Positions 34,321 to 42,506 of a DNA stretch of 64,000 nt are shown one piece after another. The translations under genes and the position numbers were made by a program. The notes beneath the pieces are model-generated. The model did no database searches. It was given only the letters and a program-made list of their open reading frames with translations, and was not told where the DNA came from. Source of the stretch: Clostridia bacterium (GTDB lineage Bacteria; Bacillota; DTU025). Position 1 is the stretch's first letter, and every line of letters starts with the position of its first letter. The stretch spans positions 86,337-150,336 of the forward strand of contig JAYFQW010000042.1 in the NCBI GenBank assembly GCA_034926675.1. The letters are read 5' to 3'.

Positions 34321-35391
34321 CTACTCAATCGAAATCCTCGTGACCATTCGCACCCAGTATGCTCCCTCGTATCCTGGCGCCACGACGCTGAGAGTGTCGC
34401 CGTCGACACTGAGGATCACGTCCTCCTGTTCAAGAAGATCATCAAGCAGATACTCCGCCTCGTACCCGTCAGACGCCATGATCCGGACCTTCGCGGCCGA
34501 GGGCAAGGGATGCGCACGCTCCACAATGGCCGCCAGCGGCACGCCTTCATAGTCAGCTGGCGGCCTGTAGGTCACCTGCCCCACCAGCTCCGCCCTCACG
34601 GTGGCCCAAACGTCCTCGAAATCCGGCGGTCGGAACTCGTACGGCTTCTCTACATTGCCTTCAACAGCGCAAACAGGTCCATTCCAGAAAGGCCGGAACA
34701 CGCAGGCGTAATAGTAGACCGCTCCGGACGCGAGGAGCAGAGCCATGGCGATGGCGATGACCATTCGGGCCGGGTTCCGCTCACCGTTTCTGCTCCGGGC
34801 CTTCTCTCCTCCCGCCACCCTGAGAAGGTTGGCCCCGGCCACAACATCCAGCACACCTCTTGTGAAGAAGCCGCCGAATGCCGCCCCTGAAGCAGCGGCG
34901 AACAGGATCATGAGGCCCACGTACCCAAAGGACACACCTGAGAAGTACATCGTCTGGAACACCACGACGTTGGACGCAGACGAGACCGCCCCTGCCAGGC
35001 ACAGAGCCCCAAGAGACGGCCGCGGAAACGGAAGAAGAACCAGATCCACGAGGGCGCCCTCCACAGCCGATACCAGCAGTATCGGCAGTCCGTGCGTACT
35101 CCCGCTGAACATCTCCACCAGGCCCTTGAGAACACCTGTGAGAGCGCCAGCGCCCGTCCGGCCCACAATCGCTCGGGCCAGAACGAACCAGAACACATGC
35201 AGCCCAGCCATCCATTGCCCCGCGCCGAACGGAACCGCGAACGCCCTATTCATGAGGTTGCCAAGGTATCCCACGTAGGTGCTAAGAACACCTCCGGCGG
35301 CGCTCGCTACCGCGATGAGAACAAGATCACGGGTACTGAAGTAATACTCTCGGCTCGTACTCCGATGCGGACTTGGCCGGGCGCAGTTCAC
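34321..35391 (-). CDS. YkoE-like ECF S component fused to a molybdopterin-binding-fold domain
   Basis: The 356-residue protein has two parts. Residues 1-200 or so are a multi-helix membrane domain starting YYFSTRDLVLIAVASAAGGVLSTYVGYLGNLMN, resembling the YkoE type of ECF substrate-binding component. After one more membrane helix (MVIAIAMALLLASGAVYYYACVF) comes an extracytoplasmic domain (CAVEGNVEKPYEFRPPDFEDVWATVRAEL... YEGVPLAAIVERAHPLPSAAKVRIMASDGYEAEYLLDDLL). This domain looks like the sulfite-oxidase molybdopterin-binding fold seen in the next two genes. No Mo-ligand-like cysteine is present in it. GTG at 35391 is chosen because AAGGAG lies seven bases ahead. The ligand is unknown; see the finding on this operon. 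Confidence 0.75.
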   Translation of the reverse strand: MNCARPSPHRSTSREYYFSTRDLVLIAVASAAGGVLSTYVGYLGNLMNRAFAVPFGAGQWMAGLHVFWFVLARAIVGRTGAGALTGVLKGLVEMFSGSTHGLPILLVSAVEGALVDLVLLPFPRPSLGALCLAGAVSSASNVVVFQTMYFSGVSFGYVGLMILFAAASGAAFGGFFTRGVLDVVAGANLLRVAGGEKARSRNGERNPARMVIAIAMALLLASGAVYYYACVFRPFWNGPVCAVEGNVEKPYEFRPPDFEDVWATVRAELVGQVTYRPPADYEGVPLAAIVERAHPLPSAAKVRIMASDGYEAEYLLDDLLEQEDVILSVDGDTLSVVAPGYEGAYWVRMVTRISIE

Positions 35392-35450
35392 TTGCGGACT
35401 CCTTCCCGCCAGGGCGGACGCCAAGCTGGCGCCCGCCCAGCATCAACCTG

Positions 35451-36452
35451 CTATTGCAGCTCGATCAGCTGTATCGACACGATCTGCTTCACCATGTACT
35501 TCTTGGATGGGAGGGCACTGCCTGCAAGGACCAGCGGCGCCTCCTTCTCGGTAAGCGGAGCGCCATTCTTGCAGATAGCGAGGAAGACGTCGTTGTTCCG
35601 CGCGATCAACTTCGAGTCGAGCTCCGCGCTGAACCCGTCCTTGGACACGATCCTAACCTTGTAGCCCTTTGCCGCGAGCTCGTCGTTGAACGCGTAGTGG
35701 CCGTCTGGGGAATCGCCGCCGTCCATCATTGAGATCATGACCCAAAGGGGCATTCCCTCGTACACGATCTTGTTGCCTTCCTTGTCCGTAGTCTCCCATG
35801 AAACGCCAGGATGCGGTGTGTTGGGGCACATGACACTCGACTCGAACGTCGCCCGGTCGAAGGCAGTCTTCTCTATTCCGTCGAGTCTGACTTCCCAGTC
35901 GTCGACACCAGGAACCACCTCGATCTTCGCAACCCCCTTCGTCCAGAAGTGCCCGTCGGTTATCGCAACCTGCTTCGCGTCCTCACCCACAAATCCAAGT
36001 CGCGGCAGCTTGTCCTTGCCATCGCGATCTGATTCATATGCGAGAAGCATGACCACACCGCCAACTCGAAGCGCCTTGCCAGAGTTGTCGTAAGTCAGAA
36101 GTCCCCCGTCAACCTGCGCGTGGCTGTAGGTAAGGGCATACCCATCTCTGGCCGTAACCTTTATGGCCTGCCCAGGATCTATGCCGCCCACAAGCGCAAG
36201 GAGATCAGTCACCAGAACGCCTTTGTATGCTGCTGGGCCTTCGATCTTGCCGGTGGTCCGCAAGAAGCAAACCTGCGCGGTGATGGCATTCATCTTCTCC
36301 AGATCAGCCTGGGTGAGTGTGACAGTCTTCTCACCCGAGATGACCTGCACAGGTGAGACGTTGGCAGCCGAGAGCGCTGCTGGTTGAATGGACACCGCGA
36401 TGGCAACGGTCAGGGCCACGATGAGCAGCAGTGACAGACGGTTTTTGCGCAT
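35451..36452 (-). CDS. secreted protein with two molybdopterin-binding-like domains
   Basis: The 333-residue protein has a signal peptide (MRKNRLSLLLIVALTVAIAV...AALSAA). Two copies of the sulfite-oxidase-type fold follow. Copy 1 runs from VSGEKTVTLTQADLEKMN through YKGVLVTDLLALVGG, VTARDGYALTYS and VVMLLAYESDRDGK. Copy 2 runs from VRLDGIEKTAF through YEGMPLWVMISMMDGG and IVSKDGFSAELDS. Each copy has a cysteine at the place where sulfite oxidases bind molybdenum (Cys62 in QVCFLRTTG and Cys209 in SVMCPNTPHP). It may bind a pterin cofactor outside the membrane and pass it to the S component. GGAGG is six bases ahead of ATG 36452. Confidence 0.72.
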   Translation of the reverse strand: MRKNRLSLLLIVALTVAIAVSIQPAALSAANVSPVQVISGEKTVTLTQADLEKMNAITAQVCFLRTTGKIEGPAAYKGVLVTDLLALVGGIDPGQAIKVTARDGYALTYSHAQVDGGLLTYDNSGKALRVGGVVMLLAYESDRDGKDKLPRLGFVGEDAKQVAITDGHFWTKGVAKIEVVPGVDDWEVRLDGIEKTAFDRATFESSVMCPNTPHPGVSWETTDKEGNKIVYEGMPLWVMISMMDGGDSPDGHYAFNDELAAKGYKVRIVSKDGFSAELDSKLIARNNDVFLAICKNGAPLTEKEAPLVLAGSALPSKKYMVKQIVSIQLIELQ

Positions 36453-36479
36453 TTGCATACCTCCCTGAATTCTACAGTG

Positions 36480-37796
36480 CTATTTGGCTTTGATCTCGAT
36501 CCGCGCAACGCGCCGCGCCCATCTGGCGCCCGCGGACTTGTAGACGTTCCAGCCCTGTCCGGGCATTGATGTGCGGGAACAGTCATCGTTGCTATACACG
36601 CCGTCTGGGGCAGCAAGGACCAAGCGAGGCCCATCCATCCACTCAGGCGGAGCCACGCCGTTCTTCTCGAAGGCGAGCAGCATGGGCCCCTGCAGCTCAG
36701 CCCATTTCCCCTGAACATGCACGTTTTCGAAGGCGAAGTCCTGCGCGTAGCCGTCATCGCACGTGACCCGAAGAGTCTGACCGGGGTTCATCCCGCCGAC
36801 GGCTTCGATCAGCTTGGCCACATTCACTCCCGTGTAGGCCGCACCATCGCGAAGGTTCCCAAACTGGTTCTGGAACGCGGCGTTCACCTCGATCGACTGC
36901 ATCGCCGCAAGCTCCCCCAAGCCAAACTCGCGCTTACGGCCGTTGCCAATCACGCTCACCCTGGGTTCATCGAGAACAACGTTGATCCTCTTCGCCTCAG
37001 CCCTCACCTTGCCCCCGTCTACCTGGACCAGCGTGTAGTGATAGAACCCTCCCTGATCCGGTGGAGCGTATAGCGATGCCCCAGCTCCTCCCGTGGTGAC
37101 GTAGAGCACTCCCCCGGACTCCCTGCTGTTGTATATGTGGACATGGCCACTGAACACCGCCAGCACTTCGTTCTCGCTGAAGAGCCGCGAAAGCTCGGCC
37201 GCCTGCGCAGTGTCGGACAGGCAATGATCGCCGCCGGGAATTGGATCATACAGCGGGATATGCATGAACACGAACTTCCGCCCTTTCGTGCGGAGTTCGC
37301 TGCTGAGCCAGTTCATCTGGGCGGAGTCGATGAAACCGGCGGAGTCGTCAAGCCCTACGAACCGGTAGCCCTTCTCGATGAACGAGTAGTAGCTCTTCTT
37401 GCCTGTCATCAAAGTGAACAGTGTTCCGGAGGTCCTGACATCGTGGTTCCCCGGCACTGGATACCAGGGCATACGAAGTCGGTTGGCGCGGTCCACGAAA
37501 TCCTGATACTGGTCGCGCGTTCCGAAAGCAGTCATGTCGCCGCAGTGTAGGACCAGTTCCGAACGGGAGGAGTTCATCGCATTCACTGCCGCATCCCACA
37601 CCTGGTTCCTTCCCTGGCTATCACCAACCACGGCAAAGGTGAATACCGCCGGGCCCGCCGCAGCACGACTCGCCGCAGTAGGACCCACTAGGGTCATAGC
37701 AAATGCGGCCCATGCCAGCGCAGCAGCGCCAATGATCGCGAGCATGCCCCGGCGCGCACGCCCGGTGCGAGCGCTGCATTTCAGCATGACTTTCAA
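36480..37796 (-). CDS. secreted metallophosphoesterase with C-terminal molybdopterin-binding-like domain
   Basis: The 438-residue protein has a signal peptide (RRGMLAIIGAAALAWAAFAMTLVGPTAASRA). A calcineurin-type phosphoesterase domain follows with D59 and Q61 (VVGDSQG), GD86-87, GNHD at 116-119, H179 (FMHIPLYDP) and GHVH at 217-220. The first motif has Gln where most relatives have His. The C-terminal 130 residues (VIGNGRKREFGLGELAAMQ... YTGVNVAKLIEAVGG... VTCDDGYAQDFAF) repeat the fold of the next gene. It may cleave a phosphate ester of a cofactor outside the cell. The start is taken as TTG at 37796 (GGAGG seven bases ahead); ATG at 37787 is an alternative. It is the first gene of the operon. 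Confidence 0.82.
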   Translation of the reverse strand: MKVMLKCSARTGRARRGMLAIIGAAALAWAAFAMTLVGPTAASRAAAGPAVFTFAVVGDSQGRNQVWDAAVNAMNSSRSELVLHCGDMTAFGTRDQYQDFVDRANRLRMPWYPVPGNHDVRTSGTLFTLMTGKKSYYSFIEKGYRFVGLDDSAGFIDSAQMNWLSSELRTKGRKFVFMHIPLYDPIPGGDHCLSDTAQAAELSRLFSENEVLAVFSGHVHIYNSRESGGVLYVTTGGAGASLYAPPDQGGFYHYTLVQVDGGKVRAEAKRINVVLDEPRVSVIGNGRKREFGLGELAAMQSIEVNAAFQNQFGNLRDGAAYTGVNVAKLIEAVGGMNPGQTLRVTCDDGYAQDFAFENVHVQGKWAELQGPMLLAFEKNGVAPPEWMDGPRLVLAAPDGVYSNDDCSRTSMPGQGWNVYKSAGARWARRVARIEIKAK

Positions 37797-37837
37797 AAAT
37801 CCACCTCCTTGTTCAGCCGAGTGCGGCATCAACCAAA

Positions 37838-37880
37838 ATCGGGCCGGACGCCACAACGTAATGGCAGCCTCCGGCCCGAT
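37838..37880 (-). terminator. leader terminator of the ECF/molybdopterin-fold operon
   Basis: On the minus strand ATCGGGCCGG (37880-37871) pairs with CCGGCCCGAT (37847-37838), followed by TTTTGG. It ends 40 bases ahead of the first gene. Its 5' arm includes the ATCGG that can instead pair with CCGAT at 37948-37944, so the two foldings exclude each other. Confidence 0.8.
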
Positions 37881-37979
37881 CGCGGCAGCGATCCATGCTC
37901 TCCTTTCCGCAACGGGAGGCGCGTCCGTTTCCAGACACACCCTATCGGTCCGTCCGCCATGTCCAACGCTTTAGGACGG
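37876..37979 (-). promoter_or_regulatory. structured leader RNA, Moco/Tuco riboswitch-like
   Basis: The minus-strand leader can fold as follows. A hairpin CCGTCC/GGACGG spans 37979-37951. A closing stem CCGAT/ATCGG (37948-37944 with 37880-37876) encloses a stem around GGAAAC, then GCGCCTCCC...GGAAAGGAG and ATGGATCGCTGCCG. The segments GCCTCCC, GGAAAGG and ATGGAYCGCTGCCG resemble what I remember of the molybdenum/tungsten cofactor RNA motif. I could not test this against a covariance model. Because the closing stem and the terminator exclude each other, ligand binding would favour readthrough. Confidence 0.5.
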
Positions 37980-38163
37980 AGGACTCGGAGAGGCTACATA
38001 CCAGTATTGGGAGATCATTCGACGCCAAGTCGCTCGTTCCTACCTGTTGGGATAGGATGCAGACAATTTGACCAGACGGCGCCGGCAACCCAGAGAAGGG
38101 ATTCAGGGGGCGCAGCAGAATCCCTCAAATGGTTCGTCCAGCATCATACAAGGAGTGTATCCT

Positions 38164-39324
38164 ATGGAAGACATTGCACCAATGGTGGCCGAGATTCGAA
38201 AGGGTCTTCACAAGATCGCGGAAACGGCCTACAACGAGACGAAGACATCCCGCTACGTGGCAGAGGTCCTTCAGGGCATGGGGCTTCAGGTCACCACTGG
38301 CGTCGCGAAAACAGGTGTGGTCGCGCTCATCAAAGGGGGCGCGCCAGGCCCTACAGTCGCTCTGCGCTCGGATATGGATGCGCTTCCGGTGGCAGAGGAA
38401 ACCGGAGTGGAGTGGAAATCCGAAACCCCAGGGGTGATGCATGCATGCGGCCATGATTCGCACATGGCCATGCTGCTAGGCGGCGCGATGCTCCTCACTC
38501 GCGAAGCTCCGTCGCTCCGTGGCAATGTGAAGCTGATCTTCCAGCCAGCCGAGGAGGCCCCCGGCGGAGCCGAACCAATGATCTCCGAAGGGGTCATGGA
38601 GAACCCCCATGTGGATGCAGTGATCGGGATGCACGTTACTCCAGAGCTCACAGCCGGGCAAGTTGGAATGAAGCGTGGCTACGCCACCGCTGCTCAGGAT
38701 CGGTTCTTCCTCAGCCTCAAAGGCCGCGGCGGGCATGCGGCGACACCTCAGAAAACCATCGACGCACTGGCCGCTGCGTGCGAATTCGTGTGTGGCCTTC
38801 AGCAGATAGTAGCTCGCAGAGTGGACCCCCTAGAGCCTGCGATCGTGAGTGTTGGCAAACTCAACGCAGGAACCACATTCAACATAGTAGCAGACTCCGC
38901 TGAGATTGCAGCGTCTGTGAGAACGCTGTCCGAGCGAACTCGAACCCTCATAGAGAAGCTTGTGCGTGCGCGAGTCGCGGCAATCGAGGGCGCATGCGGG
39001 GTGGAAGCGGATCTCAACTACGTGCGCAGCTATCCGGAGGTCGTCAATGAACCGGGGATGGCCTCAATCCTCGATGCCGCATGCAGAAAAGCCCCCGGCG
39101 TGACCGACGTGATCGAACTCCCTACACCTTCCATGGTGGGGGAGGATTTCGCCTACTACGCCCAGCATGCACCGGGCGTACTCATGTGGCTTGGAGCAGC
39201 CCACCGTTCCGGCGAAGTGCACCCACTGCATAGCTCTAAGTTCCTGGTGGCCGACGAGACCCTAGCGCTGGGTCCGAACGTTTGGCGGCAGGCAGCCGTC
39301 GATGTCCTGTCGTGGCTCGCCTGA
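38164..39324 (+). CDS. M20 family amidohydrolase
   Basis: The 386-residue metallopeptidase of the M20D group (hippurate/IAA-amino acid hydrolase-like) has VALRSDMDALPV, HACGHDSHMAMLLGGAMLL, FQPAEEAPGGAEPMI and VGEDFAYYAQHAPGVLMWLG, which give the metal-binding Asp, His, Glu and Cys residues and the catalytic Glu. It would remove acyl groups from N-acyl amino acids in the cytosol. AAGGAG lies eight bases ahead of ATG 38164. The spacer 37980-38163 has a weak TTGACC box near 38068 but no other feature. The gene stands alone, divergent from the ECF operon. Confidence 0.92.
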   Translation: MEDIAPMVAEIRKGLHKIAETAYNETKTSRYVAEVLQGMGLQVTTGVAKTGVVALIKGGAPGPTVALRSDMDALPVAEETGVEWKSETPGVMHACGHDSHMAMLLGGAMLLTREAPSLRGNVKLIFQPAEEAPGGAEPMISEGVMENPHVDAVIGMHVTPELTAGQVGMKRGYATAAQDRFFLSLKGRGGHAATPQKTIDALAAACEFVCGLQQIVARRVDPLEPAIVSVGKLNAGTTFNIVADSAEIAASVRTLSERTRTLIEKLVRARVAAIEGACGVEADLNYVRSYPEVVNEPGMASILDAACRKAPGVTDVIELPTPSMVGEDFAYYAQHAPGVLMWLGAAHRSGEVHPLHSSKFLVADETLALGPNVWRQAAVDVLSWLA

Positions 39325-39475
39325 TCGGCCACGCACGCGCACACGCACACGCACAGCAGGCGCACAGCAGGCGCACACGGCCAACTCGCGGGCGCTATGC
39401 CGAGTCGTCGGGAGTGCGACTGCATGCAGACCTGCAGGTCTGCGCGCAGCCGCACTGGGCCGCTTTCAGCGCCTG

Positions 39476-40231
39476 CTACTTGACCTCCACAGCTCCCATC
39501 ATGGCCCGGCACCTGATGCGCAGAGTCTTTGTGCTCCCCTCCGCACCCTTGTGCGAGAACGTCCTGGAGGCTATGACTCCCCCTGTGGACTGCCCAAACA
39601 CCCCCACTCCACCTAGGAGTGCAGATCCCTCACATTCCACGTGCAGGTCCAGAGGCGCTATGATCTCAATTCCACCCATCATCACGGTAAGGTCGAGGTA
39701 CGTTTCACCCTCAGGGATGTTGGCCACACGGAGGTCGAAATCAGCTCCGCCCATAACCACTACGTATGAGCCGGACCGCAGTTCCCAGCCTGACTGCTTC
39801 TGCTCAAGCCCACTCATGACAATCCAGTGCGTGCGCCCGGCAGGAGCAGACGAGACTGGTGATTGCGCTGATCTCAAGAGACTCCATCCCAGAAGGATGA
39901 TGAGGAGTGCCCAGAACGCGCCCCACAGCCGTGCAAGATCGATGAATGTCTGCCCGGAAGTCCCTGAGAGTATCAACAGGCCAACGATGACGGCTATCCA
40001 CCCGCCCACCCGGCTGTCGGGAAGAGCAGATCCCTCCCCTCCATCCTCCTGCTGGCAACGGGGACGAAGGAGAATGCCGACGCCCCATGCCACAATCAGC
40101 AGAGGCCAGTACCTGCCGATGATGCTCCACACGTCCACATCAGTAATCCCGAAGTTGTTGAGAAGCAGAAGCCCCCCCGCAATCACGATCAGTCCGCCGA
40201 AGATCCTCGATAACGTCGATCCTGTCAACAA
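39476..40231 (-). CDS. LiaF-like membrane protein
   Basis: The 251-residue protein has four N-terminal membrane helices in two pairs (SRIFGGLIVIAGGLLLLNNFG, YWPLLIVAWGVGILL, GGWIAVIVGLLILS and LWGAFWALLIILLGWSLL). A C-terminal beta-rich domain follows (YVVVMGGADFDLRVANIPEGETYLDLTVMMGGIEIIAPLDLHVECEGSALLGGVGVF) typical of LiaF/YvqF-type proteins that answer cell-envelope stress. No LiaRS kinase pair is adjacent. The start is TTG at 40231 or 40228, after GGAGG. Between it and the M20 gene (39325-39475) lie simple CACACG/CAGGCG repeats without a gene. Confidence 0.8.
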   Translation of the reverse strand: MLTGSTLSRIFGGLIVIAGGLLLLNNFGITDVDVWSIIGRYWPLLIVAWGVGILLRPRCQQEDGGEGSALPDSRVGGWIAVIVGLLILSGTSGQTFIDLARLWGAFWALLIILLGWSLLRSAQSPVSSAPAGRTHWIVMSGLEQKQSGWELRSGSYVVVMGGADFDLRVANIPEGETYLDLTVMMGGIEIIAPLDLHVECEGSALLGGVGVFGQSTGGVIASRTFSHKGAEGSTKTLRIRCRAMMGAVEVK

Positions 40232-40490
40232 AACCGCCTCCCTGGCATCAAAATGCGATCGCGCAACCGTCCTTTCATGGTTCGCTGCCTGCGATGAGAA
40301 CCGAGGTCTCTGGGTCGCGCCATATCATCTGCCCACAGCCTGCCCTGTCCGAACGTCCTCACGTACATTCTTCTCAACACTACATATTCCTCCGAAGGGG
40401 CCCAAACGGAACTGCGCTGGAGGAAATGCCGGGATAAAGTCGAAGACGACACTGTTTACTCTGCAAACGAACAGCAAGGGGGACCCCCAT

Positions 40491-42302
40491 GTGAGACGTC
40501 TTCTGCCTGCCATACTAATAGTAGCCGCACTGGCTGCCGTATTGCTTGCCGCCCCAAACCACGCGTCCGCCGGAGCGCCGCAAGGGGCATCCGTCGCGAT
40601 ACTCGACTCAGGATACACGCGTCACTACGCTTCCCTGAACTCATGGGATTTCGCAGCGGAATTCATCGACACGACCAGACTCATGAGCCTGCTTGCCAGA
40701 GTGGGGATTGCCGCGGCGATAGTAGGCGATCACGATGTGGAAGTGGGCGCGCTCTCCGGGTACAAGGCACTGATCATGCCATCGGTCTCGTGTGTGTCGG
40801 CGCTTGAATCAGAGAAGATACAGGAGTTCGCTGATGCGGGCGGGCGCGTGTTCTCCACCTACGACACGTCCTTACGCGACGACTTCTGGAGAGCCAGGCC
40901 TGACTTCGCCCTGTGGCGCATCATGGGGGTCAGGCACTCCTCTTTGTTTGGCGCGGAGATGGCATCTCTTGCTCCCGCGTCCCAGGCGCACCCGGTCTTT
41001 GCCGGGATCGGAGTCCAAGTGCGTCTGCCCCGCGTCCACGGGCTTGTTGTCAAGGCGAACGTTGACACAATCACCCTCGCTGCCTGGGCGGATGGCTCCC
41101 CGGCCATAGTGGAGGGCAAATACGGGGTCTACTGCTCAGAGAACCTATTCTCCCAGGAGAACCTGGCAGCTCCAGGAGTAGCAACGCTTGTTCAGAATAC
41201 GGTGAAATACCTGGTCGGGCAGAAGTATGGCGCCCCATTCGGCGCCGGCCATCTTGACACTCGGGCTGCCTGGTACCGGCCCGCTGATACCCGAGAGGAG
41301 ATATGCACCGACTTCAGCCGCATGGCGAAGGCCAACATCAACACCGTGTTCGTTGATGTGTTCTATGACGGGCAGTGCATATACCCTAGCGTAATCGCGC
41401 CTCAGAACCCCAAATACTCCGGCTGGGACCCCCTAGCGTTCGCGCTCGAAGAAGGCCGACGCACTGGGATCAGCGTCCACGCCTGGCTCGAAACGCTGTG
41501 CGTCGGTCAAGGCGCCGGAACAGCCGGCCCCGATGATCCTGCACCGACCTCCCTCCTCAGGCTGCAGCCAGGATGGGTCGCTCTGGGAAGTGATGGCCGA
41601 GCGCCGGCAGCAGCCGAGCTCAACCGCTACTTCCTGTCAGCCGCACACCCCGAGGTGCAGGAGTTTATCCTCGCTATCGTAACCGAGCTGGTGACATCTC
41701 ACCACCTCGATGGCGTACACCTTGATTATCTGCGATACCCTGCCGGTCGCACTTCCCAGTACGACTTCAACCCAGCCTCTGCAGCTTTGATGAAGCAGGC
41801 CATAGGGTTCGAACCCAGAGAAGTCAGGTTCGACACGGCTAGGTGGAACGCCTGGTTCACATGGCGATGCGATAACCTCACAGATTTCGTCGGCAGGATC
41901 TCCTCGCTCATCCGGACGGCCTCTCCCGGAACGAGCGTGTCGGCAGCGGTGCACCCGTACCCTGACGCACAGCTCGCGCGGATGCAGGACTGGCAGTCCT
42001 GGGTAACCCGAGGGTATCTCGATTTCGTGGCCGTGTTCACCTACACCAACGACCAGGACCTCCTCCAGACGCTGATCCGCGCAGCGCAGTCCTTCTCAAA
42101 TGAAAGCACGCCAGTTCTCGCAGCCATCGATGCAGGCGCCATCCCGAAAAAGCAGGCAGCCACTGAACTGACAGCACTGGTGGAGGCGGCCCGCGCCGCC
42201 GGGGCGACAGGCCTCTCAATATCGAACCTGAGTGCGATGGGTGATGATGTGCTCGAGGCTCTGGCGGCTGGCCCGTTCAGGCAGGCATCCGCACCCCGCT
42301 GA
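40491..42302 (+). CDS. secreted GHL10-like glycosidase with N-terminal amidotransferase-like domain
   Basis: The 603-residue protein starts at GTG 40491 (AAGGGGG ahead) with signal peptide VRRLLPAILIVAALAAVLLAAPNHASA. The first 200 residues (VAILDSGYTRHYASL...YKALIMPSVSCVSALESEKIQEFADAGGRVF) look like a class I amidotransferase/beta-galactosidase trimerisation fold. The rest is a TIM barrel of the GHL10/DUF4015-related type (ADTREEICTDFSRMAKANINTVFVDVFYDGQCIYPS, SVHAWLETLCVG, HLDGVHLDYLRYP). It probably acts on cell-wall or external polysaccharide. The much longer upstream open frame is the complement of the LiaF-like gene and is not part of it. The spacer 40232-40490 shows no gene. Confidence 0.83.
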   Translation: MRRLLPAILIVAALAAVLLAAPNHASAGAPQGASVAILDSGYTRHYASLNSWDFAAEFIDTTRLMSLLARVGIAAAIVGDHDVEVGALSGYKALIMPSVSCVSALESEKIQEFADAGGRVFSTYDTSLRDDFWRARPDFALWRIMGVRHSSLFGAEMASLAPASQAHPVFAGIGVQVRLPRVHGLVVKANVDTITLAAWADGSPAIVEGKYGVYCSENLFSQENLAAPGVATLVQNTVKYLVGQKYGAPFGAGHLDTRAAWYRPADTREEICTDFSRMAKANINTVFVDVFYDGQCIYPSVIAPQNPKYSGWDPLAFALEEGRRTGISVHAWLETLCVGQGAGTAGPDDPAPTSLLRLQPGWVALGSDGRAPAAAELNRYFLSAAHPEVQEFILAIVTELVTSHHLDGVHLDYLRYPAGRTSQYDFNPASAALMKQAIGFEPREVRFDTARWNAWFTWRCDNLTDFVGRISSLIRTASPGTSVSAAVHPYPDAQLARMQDWQSWVTRGYLDFVAVFTYTNDQDLLQTLIRAAQSFSNESTPVLAAIDAGAIPKKQAATELTALVEAARAAGATGLSISNLSAMGDDVLEALAAGPFRQASAPR

Positions 42303-42407
42303 TCAGCTAAGCCTGGAAGGCGACACCACGATCAGCCCAGCATCAGCCCAGCGGCCCAGTGCCTCATGGAGCGGGCTCCACCCGAGAAAGGCGCTGAATG
42401 CACCAGA

Positions 42408-42444
42408 CCCTCTGCGCGGACCATCCGCGCAGAGGGTCTGATTC
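42408..42444. terminator. bidirectional terminator between glycosidase gene and pntB
   Basis: CAGACCCTCTGCGCGG pairs perfectly with CCGCGCAGAGGGTCTG around a five-base loop, then ATTCATCTT. It lies between convergent genes. Confidence 0.85.
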
Positions 42445-42506
42445 ATCTTATTCACATGGGAGAACGCCCTACCGAACATGAGGGTTTGCAGGCTCTGGAA
42501 CCGCGA

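Noticed and set aside
37801..37980. TPP riboswitch ahead of the YkoE-like operon
   Set aside because: YkoE relatives are often under TPP control, but the CTGAGA and ACCTGA boxes are absent; the structure fits the Moco motif better.
39282..40490. A 1006-codon plus-strand frame that would extend the glycosidase-like protein far upstream
   Set aside because: The extra 400 residues are the complement of the LiaF-like gene and are low-complexity; GTG 40491 has a ribosome site and is followed directly by a signal peptide.
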